This document shows positions 5,559 through 16,100 of a stretch of DNA of 64,000 nucleotides, piece by piece; positions within the stretch are counted from its first letter, which is position 1; the number at the start of each line of letters is the position of its first letter. The notes under the pieces are model-generated. The model saw only the letters and a program-made list of their open reading frames with translations. It had not been told where the DNA came from and searched no databases. Made by a program: the position numbers and the translations under genes. This DNA comes from a virus. The stretch is from positions 22,519-86,518 of IMG/VR virus record IMGVR_UViG_3300032309_000911, one strand, 5' to 3'.

Positions 5559-6559
5559 TGACGTTACAATCATCAGGCAGTATTTCATTAAGTGATATAA
5601 ATGTTGAATTAAGAAATTCATCAACTCAAATAATTTCTTTAAATGATAGTAGTGTCAGAACACTATTAAATGTTCCGTCTGGTACTATTTCTTTAAGTGA
5701 TGCTTATGGCAAATCTAATAGAGTACAAATAAATTATATTATATCTTCAAACTCACAACAACTATCATTAAATCCTACAACTTTTACAAATTACATAGCT
5801 GGAAAAAGCGATATAACAATTACAGTAAATTCAGGAGTTTATGTTTGGTCTGATTCAACTTCTGTCGCTGGATTAATTATTACTGATGGTTTAGTTTCAG
5901 GAGATACTTTAAAATTAGTAAATAACGGATATATTATTGGAAAAGGTGGCAAAGGAGGAAATGGAATTAATGCTCCAAATACTACGTCAGCTGGAAATGG
6001 AGGCCCTGCTCTTTCAATATTTAATAATATAACTATTGATAATCTTTCTTATATTGCAGGAGGTGGTGGTGGAGGAGGTGGCAATAATAGTGCGCTTTCA
6101 GATTCTTCTGTTAGAGGAGGAGGCGGAGGTGGAGCCGGCGGTGGAGATGGAGGAAATGGAGCTAACTCTGGAGGTTTTTTAAATGGCATAGGAGGATCAG
6201 GCGGTTCAGTAGGAAATTCAGGAGCAAACGGAGGTAATTCAGGAATTGCAGGAGGCGGAGGAGGAAGAATTTTACCAGGCAATGGTGGAGGGGGTGGAGC
6301 TGGTGGAGGAGCAGGAGGAGGTGGAGGAAGAAATTTCAATGGATTTTCAGGCGGGTCTTCAAACAATTCTGGTCAAAATGCTACAGGTGGAGAAGCTGTC
6401 TATGGTAATGCCGCAGGTGGAGGTGGTTGGGGAGCATCAGGTGGATATACTAATGTAGGATGGTTACAATCTGGAGGAACAGGAGGTAAAGCAATAAATT
6501 TAAATGGATATTCAGTAACATATATAACTACAGGTAATGTATGGGGTGCAGTATCATAA
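5558..6559 (+). CDS. Glycine-rich tail adhesin (gp38-like polyglycine type)
   Basis: 333 residues. The N-terminus (about 1-55) has two ISLSD motifs, GSISLSDINVELRNS and GTISLSDAYGKS, a short domain often seen at the start of marine phage tail proteins. The middle and end (about 130-310) are extremely glycine-rich, with GGGGGGGG runs broken by NNS, GNGAN and GGSGGS loops. That composition recalls the stacked polyglycine-II motifs of gp38-type receptor-recognition adhesins of T-even relatives. The ATG overlaps the fibre stop (TAATG), so the two are probably co-made and may form one fibre. Function is inferred from composition. Confidence 0.65.
   Translation: MTLQSSGSISLSDINVELRNSSTQIISLNDSSVRTLLNVPSGTISLSDAYGKSNRVQINYIISSNSQQLSLNPTTFTNYIAGKSDITITVNSGVYVWSDSTSVAGLIITDGLVSGDTLKLVNNGYIIGKGGKGGNGINAPNTTSAGNGGPALSIFNNITIDNLSYIAGGGGGGGGNNSALSDSSVRGGGGGGAGGGDGGNGANSGGFLNGIGGSGGSVGNSGANGGNSGIAGGGGGRILPGNGGGGGAGGGAGGGGGRNFNGFSGGSSNNSGQNATGGEAVYGNAAGGGGWGASGGYTNVGWLQSGGTGGKAINLNGYSVTYITTGNVWGAVS
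6058..6460 (+). repeat. Glycine-codon-rich low-complexity tract
   Basis: Dense GGA/GGT runs coding polyglycine motifs. The opposite strand shows an open polyproline frame that is only the complement of these codons. Confidence 0.8.
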
Positions 6560-6571
6560 GGAAAGGAAAAT

Positions 6572-6784
6572 ATGAAAAAATATAATGTATTTAATCAATT
6601 AACAGGAAAACCAGAAGAGGCTTCAACTTATGAAGAAGCTTTAATTTTGCAAAAGAAAATAAAAGATGAGTATTATACTTCAATTGAAGGTTTATTTACT
6701 ATAACAGTTTTAGTTAAAAATGAAGATGAGACGTGGACACAAAGTGTTTCAGATAATCAAGGAAATCCTTTAATCAATCCATAA
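6572..6784 (+). CDS. Small protein downstream of the adhesin, possible fibre chaperone
   Basis: 70 residues beginning MKKYNVFNQLTGKPEEASTY. A predicted alpha/beta fold includes EEALILQKKIKDEYYTSIEG and FTITVLVKNEDETWTQ. A strong purine-rich ribosome site (AAGGAAAGGAAAAT) precedes the ATG. No family is recognised. Because it directly follows an adhesin, it could be a folding helper like the small chaperones after T4 fibre genes, which is inference from position. Confidence 0.55.
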   Translation: MKKYNVFNQLTGKPEEASTYEEALILQKKIKDEYYTSIEGLFTITVLVKNEDETWTQSVSDNQGNPLINP

Positions 6785-6789
6785 TATCT

Positions 6790-6797
6790 TATAAATA
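6790..6797 (+). promoter_or_regulatory. T4-type late promoter TATAAATA
   Basis: Exact box 9 nt before the gp25 start. It opens the baseplate wedge operon. Confidence 0.8.
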
Positions 6798-6806
6798 TTA
6801 ATACTT

Positions 6807-7232
6807 ATGCCAAATTACGATGCCTCTAGCACAAACAACAGTAAACGTGCTAATGTAAAATACAAAGATTTAGACTTGGATTTTGGCCGTAATGTAGTAA
6901 CTAGTGATGTAAATAAATTAACAGATGTTGAAGCTGTTAAAAGAAGTGTTAGAAATTTGATTAATACTTCTCATTTTGAAAGGCCTTTTCATCCTGAAAT
7001 AGGTTCTAGTGTTAGAGCTATGTTATTTGAATTAATGACACCTCTTACAGCATTAAACCTACAAAGAAAAGTACAAGAGGTTTTGGTAAATTTTGAACCT
7101 AGAATTAAATTAGTTCAAATTGCAGCAAGACCAAACTATGATAATAATGCTTATGATTTGACAATTTATTTTTATGTAATTGGTTCGAATGAATTGGTAA
7201 CAGTACAAACATTTTTAGAAAGACTAAGATAA
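6807..7232 (+). CDS. gp25: Baseplate wedge subunit gp25
   Basis: 141 residues of the GPW/gp25 family, close to T4 gp25 in size. The family core is visible: DVEAVKRSVRNLINTSHFER, EIGSSVRAMLFELMTPLTA, and the EPR motif in VNFEPRIKLVQI. gp25 sits at the base of the wedge where the first sheath ring docks and helps start sheath polymerisation. It is followed one base later by gp6, as expected for a baseplate operon. Confidence 0.93.
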   Translation: MPNYDASSTNNSKRANVKYKDLDLDFGRNVVTSDVNKLTDVEAVKRSVRNLINTSHFERPFHPEIGSSVRAMLFELMTPLTALNLQRKVQEVLVNFEPRIKLVQIAARPNYDNNAYDLTIYFYVIGSNELVTVQTFLERLR

Positions 7233-7233
7233 G

Positions 7234-9090
7234 ATGGCAAGTAATAAATTAGAAGTATCAGATTTTGATTTTGATAATATAAAAAGCAATTTAAGAACAT
7301 TTTTACAAAGTCAATCAGAATTTTCAGATTATAATTTTGAAGGATCTGGTTTTGCCGTTCTTTTAGACACATTAGCCTATAACACACATTATCTAGGATT
7401 CAACGCTAATATGTTAGCAAACGAAATGTATTTAGATAGTGCTGATATAAGAAAAAATATTGTATCTTTAGCAAAAATGTTAAATTATACTCCATCTTCT
7501 GTCAGAGCTCCTGTAGCAAATTTAAATATCACTGTCAATGATGCAACAGGGTCAACTTTAACATTATCCAAAGGAACAATATTTACAACTTCTGTTTTAG
7601 GAACAACTTATCAATATATAACAAATCAAGATTATACCATTTCTCCTGTAAATGATGTTTACAATTTTTCAAGTGTAAATGTTTATGAAGGAACATTGGT
7701 AACCTATAGATATACAGTAGATAAAAATGATCCTGATCAAAAATTTGTAATCAATAGTTTAAATGCTGACACAACGACACTAAAAGTTTCTATACAAAAC
7801 AGTTCTACAGATACAACTACAAATGTCTATTCATTAGCCGGTGGTTTTAATGGAGTAACAAGTACATCTAATGTTTATTTTTTACAAGAAGGAGAAGAAG
7901 GAAAATTTGAAATTTATTTTGGTGATGGTGTTATAGGTTCTTCTTTATCTGATGGTAATATCATAATATTAGAATATATTGTTACAAACAGAGATCAATC
8001 AAATGGTGCATCTTCTTTTACATTGTCAACTACGATTGGTGGATTTTCGGACATATCTATAGTTACAAATTCAGCATCACAAGGTGGAACAACGGCAGAA
8101 TCTAAAGAGTCAATTCGTTTCAATGCACCTTTAAATTATGCAGCTCAAAACAGAGCTGTAACAACAACTGACTATGAAACGATTGTCAAATCAATTTATC
8201 CAAATGCTTTATCTGTAAGTGCTTGGGGCGGAGAAAATGATGAGACGCCTGTTTATGGTGTTGTAAAAATTGCTATAAAAGCAAAAAGCGGTTCTACACT
8301 TACAAATACAACAAAAGCAAGTATAGTTACAGCATTAAAACCTTACAATGTTGCTTCTGTAAGGCCTGTTATTGTAGATCCTGAAAAAACTTCTATTTTA
8401 ATTACAAGTAATGTAAAATATGATTCAAGATTAACAACAAAAACTTCTGACACTTTAAAATCGGACGTTATTAATACTTTAACAAATTATAACACAGATA
8501 CATTACAAAAATTTGATGGCATATTCAGATATTCCAAAGTTGTAGGTTTAATAGACAATACTGATACTAGTATAGTATCAAACATAACTACTATTAAAAT
8601 ACGAAAAAATTTTACTCCAACTTTAAATTCTTCTACAAGATATGATATCTATTTTAGAAACTCTTTATACAATCCTGTATCTGGTTATAATGCTTCTCAA
8701 GGAGGAATTTTAGAATCAAGTGGTTTTAAAATTAATGGTGATACAACAAACGTTTATTACTTAGATGATGATGGCGTTGGAAATATAAGAAGATATAGAT
8801 TATTGAATGGTGTTAGAACATATGCTAATAATACTCAAGGAACAATTAATTATTCTACAGGCCAAATTACATTAACATCTTTAAATATAACTAATGTAGA
8901 AAATATTAGAAATCAAACATCAACTGCAATTGAATTAACTGTTAAACCAAATTCTAATGATATAGTTCCTGTAAGAGATCAAATCGTAGAAATTGATATA
9001 CAAAATTCTTATATTACAGTTCAATCAGATGCTTTTGTTGGAGGTTCGGCAGAAGCAGGAGTAGGTTACACAACAACAACTAGCTATTAA
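7234..9090 (+). CDS. gp6: Baseplate wedge subunit gp6
   Basis: 618 residues, close to T4 gp6. The N-terminus carries the conserved hydrophobic stretch LLDTLAYNTHYLGFNANMLA followed by NEMYLDSADIRKNIVSLAKM, typical of gp6/baseplate-J proteins. The middle has the beta-rich J-like domain (GEEGKFEIYFGDGVIGSSL; FNAPLNYAAQNRAVTTTDYE). gp6 dimers form the inner ring of the baseplate. Its order, gp25-gp6-gp7-gp8, matches T4. Confidence 0.93.
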   Translation: MASNKLEVSDFDFDNIKSNLRTFLQSQSEFSDYNFEGSGFAVLLDTLAYNTHYLGFNANMLANEMYLDSADIRKNIVSLAKMLNYTPSSVRAPVANLNITVNDATGSTLTLSKGTIFTTSVLGTTYQYITNQDYTISPVNDVYNFSSVNVYEGTLVTYRYTVDKNDPDQKFVINSLNADTTTLKVSIQNSSTDTTTNVYSLAGGFNGVTSTSNVYFLQEGEEGKFEIYFGDGVIGSSLSDGNIIILEYIVTNRDQSNGASSFTLSTTIGGFSDISIVTNSASQGGTTAESKESIRFNAPLNYAAQNRAVTTTDYETIVKSIYPNALSVSAWGGENDETPVYGVVKIAIKAKSGSTLTNTTKASIVTALKPYNVASVRPVIVDPEKTSILITSNVKYDSRLTTKTSDTLKSDVINTLTNYNTDTLQKFDGIFRYSKVVGLIDNTDTSIVSNITTIKIRKNFTPTLNSSTRYDIYFRNSLYNPVSGYNASQGGILESSGFKINGDTTNVYYLDDDGVGNIRRYRLLNGVRTYANNTQGTINYSTGQITLTSLNITNVENIRNQTSTAIELTVKPNSNDIVPVRDQIVEIDIQNSYITVQSDAFVGGSAEAGVGYTTTTSY

Positions 9091-9092
9091 TT

Positions 9093-11606
9093 ATGGCTAA
9101 TTTTAAAAATAAAATATCCAATTTACTTACTTCACAAGTACCTGATTTTGTACTTGAAGATCATCTTAAATTTGTAGAATTTTTAAAAACATATTATACA
9201 TTTATGGAAGCTGCCGAATTGGTGGTTACAAGTGTACAAACAACTGATGGTATAAGACTAGAAACTGAAACTGATCAAGAAAATAATTTATTATTAGATG
9301 GTTCTCGTGTTGAATCTGAAAAAACTATTTTAGATGCTGGCGATAAAATAATTTTAGAAAGTTCTTCTTATGGTAAATTTATTAAAGGAGAAATAGTTAC
9401 AGGACAAACATCAAAAGCAACATCAACCATACTTGCTGAAGATTTAGATAATAATAAATTGTTTGTTGTTGCACAAGACAAATTTATTAAAGGAGAAACA
9501 ATATTAGGTTCTTCTTCTAATGCAAGTGCTGTAATTAATAATTATAGACCAAATCCTGTAAACAATATACAAGAATTATTAAATTTTAGAGATCCTGATA
9601 AAGCAATATCAAACTTTTTAATTAATTTTAGAAATGAATTTTTAGCAACATTACCTGAAAATTTAAATAATAATATTAATAAAAGGAATTTAATTAAAAA
9701 TATAAAATCTTTATATCAATCTAAAGGTACTAAAATAGGTAATGAATTATTTTTTAGATTATTATTTAACGAAGCTTCAGAAACAATTTATCCTAGAGAA
9801 CAAATATTAAGAGTATCTGATGGTAAATTTACAGTTAATAAAATATTAAGATCGTTAGAGTTAGAAGGAGAAACATTAAATTTAATAGGAAGAACTATAA
9901 CTGGTAAAACTTCCGGTGCAACCGCAGTAGTAGAAAACGTAAGTAAATTTCTAATAGGATCTAATACTGTTTCTGAATTTATCTTAAACGAAGATAGTAT
10001 TCAAGGAACATTTTTGATTGGAGAACAAATCAATGGAACAGTAAACGACACAGACGATATTTTAATTAAAGCAACAATTACAGGAATTCCTATTTCACAT
10101 ACAATAACAAATTCAGGAGTTTTGCACGAAGAATCTGAAAATGTATCTATTGTAGGAGGAGGTGAAGGGGCTATAGTACAAACTAAGTCTATAGGTTCAG
10201 GTAGTATTTCTGAAATTATAATTGATAATCCTGGTTTGGGTTACTCAATAGGCGATGAATTAACTTTTGATAATACAAATACAAACGGATCGGGTGCGGC
10301 CGGATTTATTTCAATAGTTAATGGTGGTATTATTTTAGAAGATGGTTCAAACGACAGAATCACTTTAGAAGAAGCGACAACACAAGAAGATACTTATTCA
10401 GGAAATAAATTTGTACAAGAATTTGGTACAGGTATAGGAGATATAACAGATGTTTATCTGTATAATGGTGGTAGTGGATATACAAAATTACCCACAATAA
10501 CTATTTCATCAACAGGTAATAATGCAGTTTTAAAAGCTTACACTACGACTATTGGTAATGTATTAGATTTGAAAATATTAGAATATGGTAAAGGTTATGA
10601 AAATTCTCCAACACCTCCTACTTTAAATTTATATAAAAATTTAATATTAACAAACATTTCAGGAATTTTCATAGAAGGAGAAACAGTAACTACTAGTACT
10701 TCGGTTACAGCAGTTGTTGTTAATTATAATCAAGATACAGGATTATTAGTATTAAAAAATAGTTCAGGAACTATAACACAAAATTTAACAATATCTGGAG
10801 GTTCATCAGGAGCTACAGGTACAATTGCAAGATCAAATTCAGCCACAGCATCTTTGAATATTGGTTCAATTGCTAATACCGAAGGAGTTTATATAAATGA
10901 AGATGGATTTGTTTCTGAAAATACTATAAGAATACAAGACTCTTTATATTATCAAGATTTTTCTTATGTTATAAAAGTTGGCCGTTCTATAACAGAATGG
11001 AGAGATACTTTCAAAAAAACAATGCACACATCAGGTTTTTATCTTACAGGTCAAGTTAATATTAATTCAAGACTAAATGTTAAAGTTAGATTTCCTATAA
11101 TAGGTGCTGTATCTTTACAATCAGAAGAGCCGTTATTCAGTATTCTTAATACTTTATTTTCTACAATATTTGGTAGAAGATTAGGTACTATAGATGATGG
11201 TACAACTTTAAGAGCAAATTCTCAATTAGGTATTAAAGCAGATTTAAACACATCTACTATATCTCCTTTCTCAAATACTACTAGAGATATTACTTTAAAA
11301 AGAGCTCCTATAGGCATTTCTGTAGAATCTAGAGTAAGAGGTATTATTAATGGAACTAAAGTTAATAACGGTTTTGTTTATGCTGGCCCCAGATATGGAA
11401 CTATTAATAGAGAAATTTTTAAAACTTTTGCTTTATCCGGAACAAATTATTCTATTGCAGAATTAAGTAATAATGTTACATTTGGAACTAAAACATCATT
11501 GGACGGTAATGATAATACTCTTTTATTTTCTTCGAGTAATTTAGGCAGAGGTATTAAAACCAAGTTAACTATGCCTTCCGAAATCACTACGATAACCATA
11601 CCATAA
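9093..11606 (+). CDS. gp7: Baseplate wedge protein, gp7-like
   Basis: 837 residues in the gp7 slot between gp6 and gp8. From memory of T4 gp7, two regions look homologous: LIKNIKSLYQSKGTKIGNEL with FFRLLFNEASETIYPREQ (T4 has YSTKGIEASYKFLFKVLYNE), and DFSYVIKVGRSITEWRDTF near the end. The middle has repeated short beta modules (GKFIKGEIVTGQTSKA, DKFIKGETILGSSSNA; IEGETVTTSTSVTAVV), which are common in marine phage baseplates. It lacks part of the T4 N-terminal region. The assignment is good but not certain. Confidence 0.75.
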   Translation: MANFKNKISNLLTSQVPDFVLEDHLKFVEFLKTYYTFMEAAELVVTSVQTTDGIRLETETDQENNLLLDGSRVESEKTILDAGDKIILESSSYGKFIKGEIVTGQTSKATSTILAEDLDNNKLFVVAQDKFIKGETILGSSSNASAVINNYRPNPVNNIQELLNFRDPDKAISNFLINFRNEFLATLPENLNNNINKRNLIKNIKSLYQSKGTKIGNELFFRLLFNEASETIYPREQILRVSDGKFTVNKILRSLELEGETLNLIGRTITGKTSGATAVVENVSKFLIGSNTVSEFILNEDSIQGTFLIGEQINGTVNDTDDILIKATITGIPISHTITNSGVLHEESENVSIVGGGEGAIVQTKSIGSGSISEIIIDNPGLGYSIGDELTFDNTNTNGSGAAGFISIVNGGIILEDGSNDRITLEEATTQEDTYSGNKFVQEFGTGIGDITDVYLYNGGSGYTKLPTITISSTGNNAVLKAYTTTIGNVLDLKILEYGKGYENSPTPPTLNLYKNLILTNISGIFIEGETVTTSTSVTAVVVNYNQDTGLLVLKNSSGTITQNLTISGGSSGATGTIARSNSATASLNIGSIANTEGVYINEDGFVSENTIRIQDSLYYQDFSYVIKVGRSITEWRDTFKKTMHTSGFYLTGQVNINSRLNVKVRFPIIGAVSLQSEEPLFSILNTLFSTIFGRRLGTIDDGTTLRANSQLGIKADLNTSTISPFSNTTRDITLKRAPIGISVESRVRGIINGTKVNNGFVYAGPRYGTINREIFKTFALSGTNYSIAELSNNVTFGTKTSLDGNDNTLLFSSSNLGRGIKTKLTMPSEITTITIP

Positions 11607-11611
11607 ATGAG

Positions 11612-11619
11612 TATAAATA
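11612..11619 (+). promoter_or_regulatory. T4-type late promoter TATAAATA (distal of two)
   Basis: Exact box just after gp7, 21 bases before a second identical box. Confidence 0.7.
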
Positions 11620-11640
11620 ATAATAAGTTTGAAAAACTTG

Positions 11641-11648
11641 TATAAATA
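11641..11648 (+). promoter_or_regulatory. T4-type late promoter TATAAATA (proximal of two)
   Basis: Exact box 18 nt before the gp8 start, so gp8 and the genes after it can be transcribed independently of gp25-gp7. Confidence 0.75.
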
Positions 11649-11666
11649 TAACTAAAGAAATTAAAT

Positions 11667-13136
11667 ATGCCAGCAATTATAACAAATAAATTTAGAATAC
11701 ACAATAGTGAACAATTTGCAGAATCTTTTTCTGAACCAGCGTCTAATCTTTATTATCTAGGAATAGGTAGACCTCAACCATTTGCAACACAAACAAGAGG
11801 TGATCTAAGAACAGATAATCAAGGAACAGATAGTGCATCTATAACTCCAGCAGATAGTATATCGGAAGAATTTTATACATATGATGATTTGCTTGCTGTA
11901 AAAAAAATTACAGCATCAGACGTATCTTATGTAATACCTAGAAGAAACTGGACAACAGGAACAACTTACGACATCTATAGAAACGATTACGGCAATAGAA
12001 TTACAGGAACAACAACAACTCAAACTTCAAATAGTGGTGCAACAACTTTATTTGATGCTACTTTTTATGTTTTAACAGCAGATAGAAATGTTTATAAATG
12101 TTTAAACAATAATAACAATTCTGCTTCAACAACAGAACCAACAGGAACTTCTATTAATATTATAACAACAGCTGATGGTTATAAGTGGAAATATATGTAC
12201 ACTTTGACAGCTTCACAACAAGCAAATTTTTTATCAACAGATTTTATGGCTGTAGCAACAAATGCTACAGTATCATCCGCTGCTGTAGATGGCGCTATCA
12301 ACATTGTAAAAATTAAATCTGCTGGTTCAGGTGGAACAAACGGAACATATACAAGTATTCCAATTCGTGGAGATGGTTCTTCAGGAACAGTTACAGTTGT
12401 GGTTTCGGGTGGAGCAGTAACATCAGTTACTGTTACAAATATAGGAACAGGTTATACTATTGCTTATATTCGTAATGCAGATATAGTTTCTGCTGGTGCT
12501 ACAGGTTTATCAGGTGCTGAATTAGATTGTATTGTAGAACACAAAGGCGGACACGGTTTTGATGCTGTAAAAGAATTGGGTGGATTTTTTGTAATGTTAA
12601 ACGTAAATTTAGAAGGAACGGAATCTTCAAATACTGGAGATTTCACTTCTGAAAACGATTTTAGAAGAATAGTATTAATAAGAGATCCATATTCTAGTGG
12701 AACAGCTGCTAGCGCTACAACATTAAGAGCAACAAAAGCAGTTAGATTTGCTTCATCACCAACTCCAGGAACTTTTCAAGTAGATGAAAAAATATCTCAA
12801 GCGACAACAGGTGCTGTAGGAAAAGTTGTTGAGTGGGACGCTACTAATAGAATATTACATTACATACAAACTAGATTCAATGATGAGGGTCTTGATAGTA
12901 ATGGTAATTTAACAGCGTTTAGCGGAGCAAACGTTATTACAGGAGCAACTTCAAGTGCTACAGGAACTCCAAGTTCAGTTGCAAGTGAAACTGCCGACCA
13001 AATTACGTTTACTAATGGTTATAAAGGATCAGAGTTGGACAGACATAAAGGTGATGTGTTATATATTGAAAATAGAGCACCAATAACAAGAGCATCCGAC
13101 CAAACTGAGAATATTAAATTAGTAATTGAGTTTTAG
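11667..13136 (+). CDS. gp8: Baseplate wedge subunit gp8
   Basis: 489 residues. Motifs shared with T4 gp8 are YVIPRRNWTTG near residue 90, TTADGYKWKYMYTLTASQQ, and the C-terminal YIENRAPITRASDQTENIKL, which ends the protein as in T4. It is longer than T4 gp8 (334 aa) because of inserted beta modules at about 200-270 and 360-440. gp8 dimers hold the wedge to gp10 and gp7. It is separated from gp7 by paired late promoters. Confidence 0.9.
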   Translation: MPAIITNKFRIHNSEQFAESFSEPASNLYYLGIGRPQPFATQTRGDLRTDNQGTDSASITPADSISEEFYTYDDLLAVKKITASDVSYVIPRRNWTTGTTYDIYRNDYGNRITGTTTTQTSNSGATTLFDATFYVLTADRNVYKCLNNNNNSASTTEPTGTSINIITTADGYKWKYMYTLTASQQANFLSTDFMAVATNATVSSAAVDGAINIVKIKSAGSGGTNGTYTSIPIRGDGSSGTVTVVVSGGAVTSVTVTNIGTGYTIAYIRNADIVSAGATGLSGAELDCIVEHKGGHGFDAVKELGGFFVMLNVNLEGTESSNTGDFTSENDFRRIVLIRDPYSSGTAASATTLRATKAVRFASSPTPGTFQVDEKISQATTGAVGKVVEWDATNRILHYIQTRFNDEGLDSNGNLTAFSGANVITGATSSATGTPSSVASETADQITFTNGYKGSELDRHKGDVLYIENRAPITRASDQTENIKLVIEF

Positions 13137-13144
13137 GGAGAAAT

Positions 13145-16100
13145 ATGCCAAGTCCAACAGACTTTAACCTTTCGCCTTATTTTGATGATTATAATGAGTC
13201 GAAAAAATTTCATAGAATATTGTATAGACCTTCTTTTGCTGTACAAGCTAGAGAATTAACACAATCTCAATCAATTCTTCAAAATCAAATTGAAAGAGTA
13301 TCCGATCACCTTTTTGAAAAAGGAACAATGGTTATTCCTGGTGAAATTGGATTTGATCTGAATTATTATGCTGTTAAATTAACATCTAAAACATATTCTT
13401 CAATATCAGATTATATTGGTAAACAATTAACAGGTGTTACATCAGGCGTTATAGGTATTTGTGTTAATGCTGTTGCTAATGATGGAACAGATCCTGATAC
13501 TTTATATGTAAAATACAATAAAACAGGAACAAATAATACTTCTGTTGCATTTTCTAACGGAGAAACAATTAATGCTACGGCAATCGGTAGCGTTACTGTT
13601 TTAGCATCAGCTGTTGTAAATTCTACAGCAACAGGTTCAGCAGCCAATATTGCAGAAGGTGTTTATTACATTAACGGTTTTCATGTATCTGTAACAGAAC
13701 AAACTTTAATTTTAGACAAATATACAAACACACCTAGTTACAGAGTAGGTTTAACTATTACTGAAAGTTTTATAACACCAAATGATGATGTCTCTTTAGT
13801 TGATAATGCTCAAGGTTCTTCAAATGCAAATGCACCAGGAGCTCATAGATTCAAAATAGATTTAACATTAGCTAAAAGAACATTAACATCAACTGATGAT
13901 TCTAATTTTGTAGAATTATTAAGATTATCAAATGGTATTAGATTAAATCAAGTTACTAGAACTAATTATGCTGTATTAGAAGATAATATGGCGAGAAGAA
14001 CGTATGATGAATCAGGAGACTACACTGTTAGAGATTTTGATTTAGATATTAGAGAACATATTGTTGATGGTAATAATAGAGGTATATACACTTTAGCACA
14101 AGGTGGAAATCCAGCAAAATTAGCGATAGGTGTTGGTCCAGGTAAAGCTTATGTTAAAGGATATGAAATAGAAACTATTGGAACAACTTTTATAGATTCT
14201 GATAAAGCAAGAGATTACGATTCCGAAAATAATTTTAATACAAGATTTGATGTAGAAAATTATGTTAATGTAACTAACGTATATGGAACTCCTGATATAG
14301 GATTTGTATCTAGCGATGTTGAGGCATTTAAAAATGTAAATTTATATGATACGGCAACATCTTCAAGAGGTACTGAACAATCTACAACAGGTGTAACTGT
14401 ACCACAAATAGGTAGAGCTAAATCAAAAGGATTTGAATTAAATAGTGGTACGGCAAGTTCTAATATATTTGCTAGCTCTTCTTTAACAAACGCTGTTTAT
14501 AAACATTATCTATTTGATATAGAAATGTTTACTCATTTAAATATTAAAACAGCAGTAGATTTTACCGATGGAGAAAAAGTAACAGGAGGAACTTCAGGTG
14601 CTTATGGATATGTTCAATCTTTAGATTCAACAAAATCTTCAGCAGTAACAAGTATTTCTGTTGCAAATCCTGGAGTTGTAACTTTAAGTTCACATTCTTT
14701 TAAAGAAGGACAACAAATTACTTTAACTGGTGGTTCTTTTAGTATTGACTCTGTTGCATATTCTAGCGGTACAGTATTTACTGTAAAAAATCCAACAACA
14801 AACACTTTTCAATTATATAATTCTGCCGGAACATCTACAGTAAACGTAACTGCTTATAGTTCAGCTCCAACAGCTGCACATGGAGTTGTTGTACTTAATA
14901 ATGTAACAGGAATTTTTGTTGCTGGTGAAACAATAACAGGAAACACTTCTTCATTAACAGCTGTTATTCAAGATAATAGATATGGATTTAATGGTGTACA
15001 AACTTTTGATTTTACTTCAGTAAAACAAATTGGTATGTCCGGTTCTCCAACATATACTTCTGATGTTTCTACAGATTCAACTTATGGTGATAATTATACA
15101 CTGTTTGGTTCATTGTCAGTAGCAAATAGTGGAACAACAGTTACAGGATTTGGTACACTATTTAGTGCTGAATTAAGAGTTGGAGATAGTATAACATTTA
15201 CTACTGATGCGGGAAGTTCTATAACTAGAATAATTGAATCTATTTCTTCCAATACAAGTTTACAATTATTAACTGCTGTTGGTGGTTCAGATGTATCTAC
15301 AAAAACAATTGCAGTTAGAAAACGAGGAAAATTACAAGGTTCAAATAAAAATATTTCAATATTTGAATTGCCTTATAGTGTTATAAAAACATTAAAAACT
15401 ACAGCTAATGGTGGAATTACAGATACAAATTTTAAAGTAAGACGACACTTTACAACAACATTATCTTCAGGAAGTGCAACAATAACTGCTGGAACAAATG
15501 AAATATTTTCAAGTTTAACTGAAAAAGATTTCTCTGTTTCTATAATGAGTATTGGTTCAGCAACAGCAGGTGCAGTAGGAGATGTTTTAAGTCTTTCAGG
15601 AAATAACCATAATGGTAGTGCTATATTTACATTAGGTGGTTCTCCTACAGGAAAAACTTTAACTTTAAATTTTGGAACAAATTATTCTAATGCTAAAATT
15701 AAAATATTAGCAACAGTTAATCGTTCAGTTGCAGGTTCCAAAACAAAAACACTTAATGCAAATTCTACAAAACAAGTATCTAGTCAATCAGAAATAGAAT
15801 CTGGTATTATTAGTTTAGGAAAAGCAGATATTTACGTTATTAATAATATTTACATGTCAGCAAATTTTTCAACTAATGCTACAACTTCAGATACAAATGT
15901 TACTGCTAGATTTATTTTAGATAACGGACAAAGAGATAATTTTTACGACATAGGTAGAATTAAATTAAAAACAGGAGCTATAACTCCAACTGGCCGTTTA
16001 TTAATAGATTTCGATTACTATTCTCATGGTTCAGGAGATTATTTTGACGTAGATTCTTATTCAGGTTCTTCTGATTATGAAAATATAACTGAATATACTT

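Noticed and set aside
6049-6366. Reverse-strand open frame coding a proline-rich 105-residue protein
   Set aside because: It is the complement of GGN glycine codons of the adhesin. No ribosome site or promoter.
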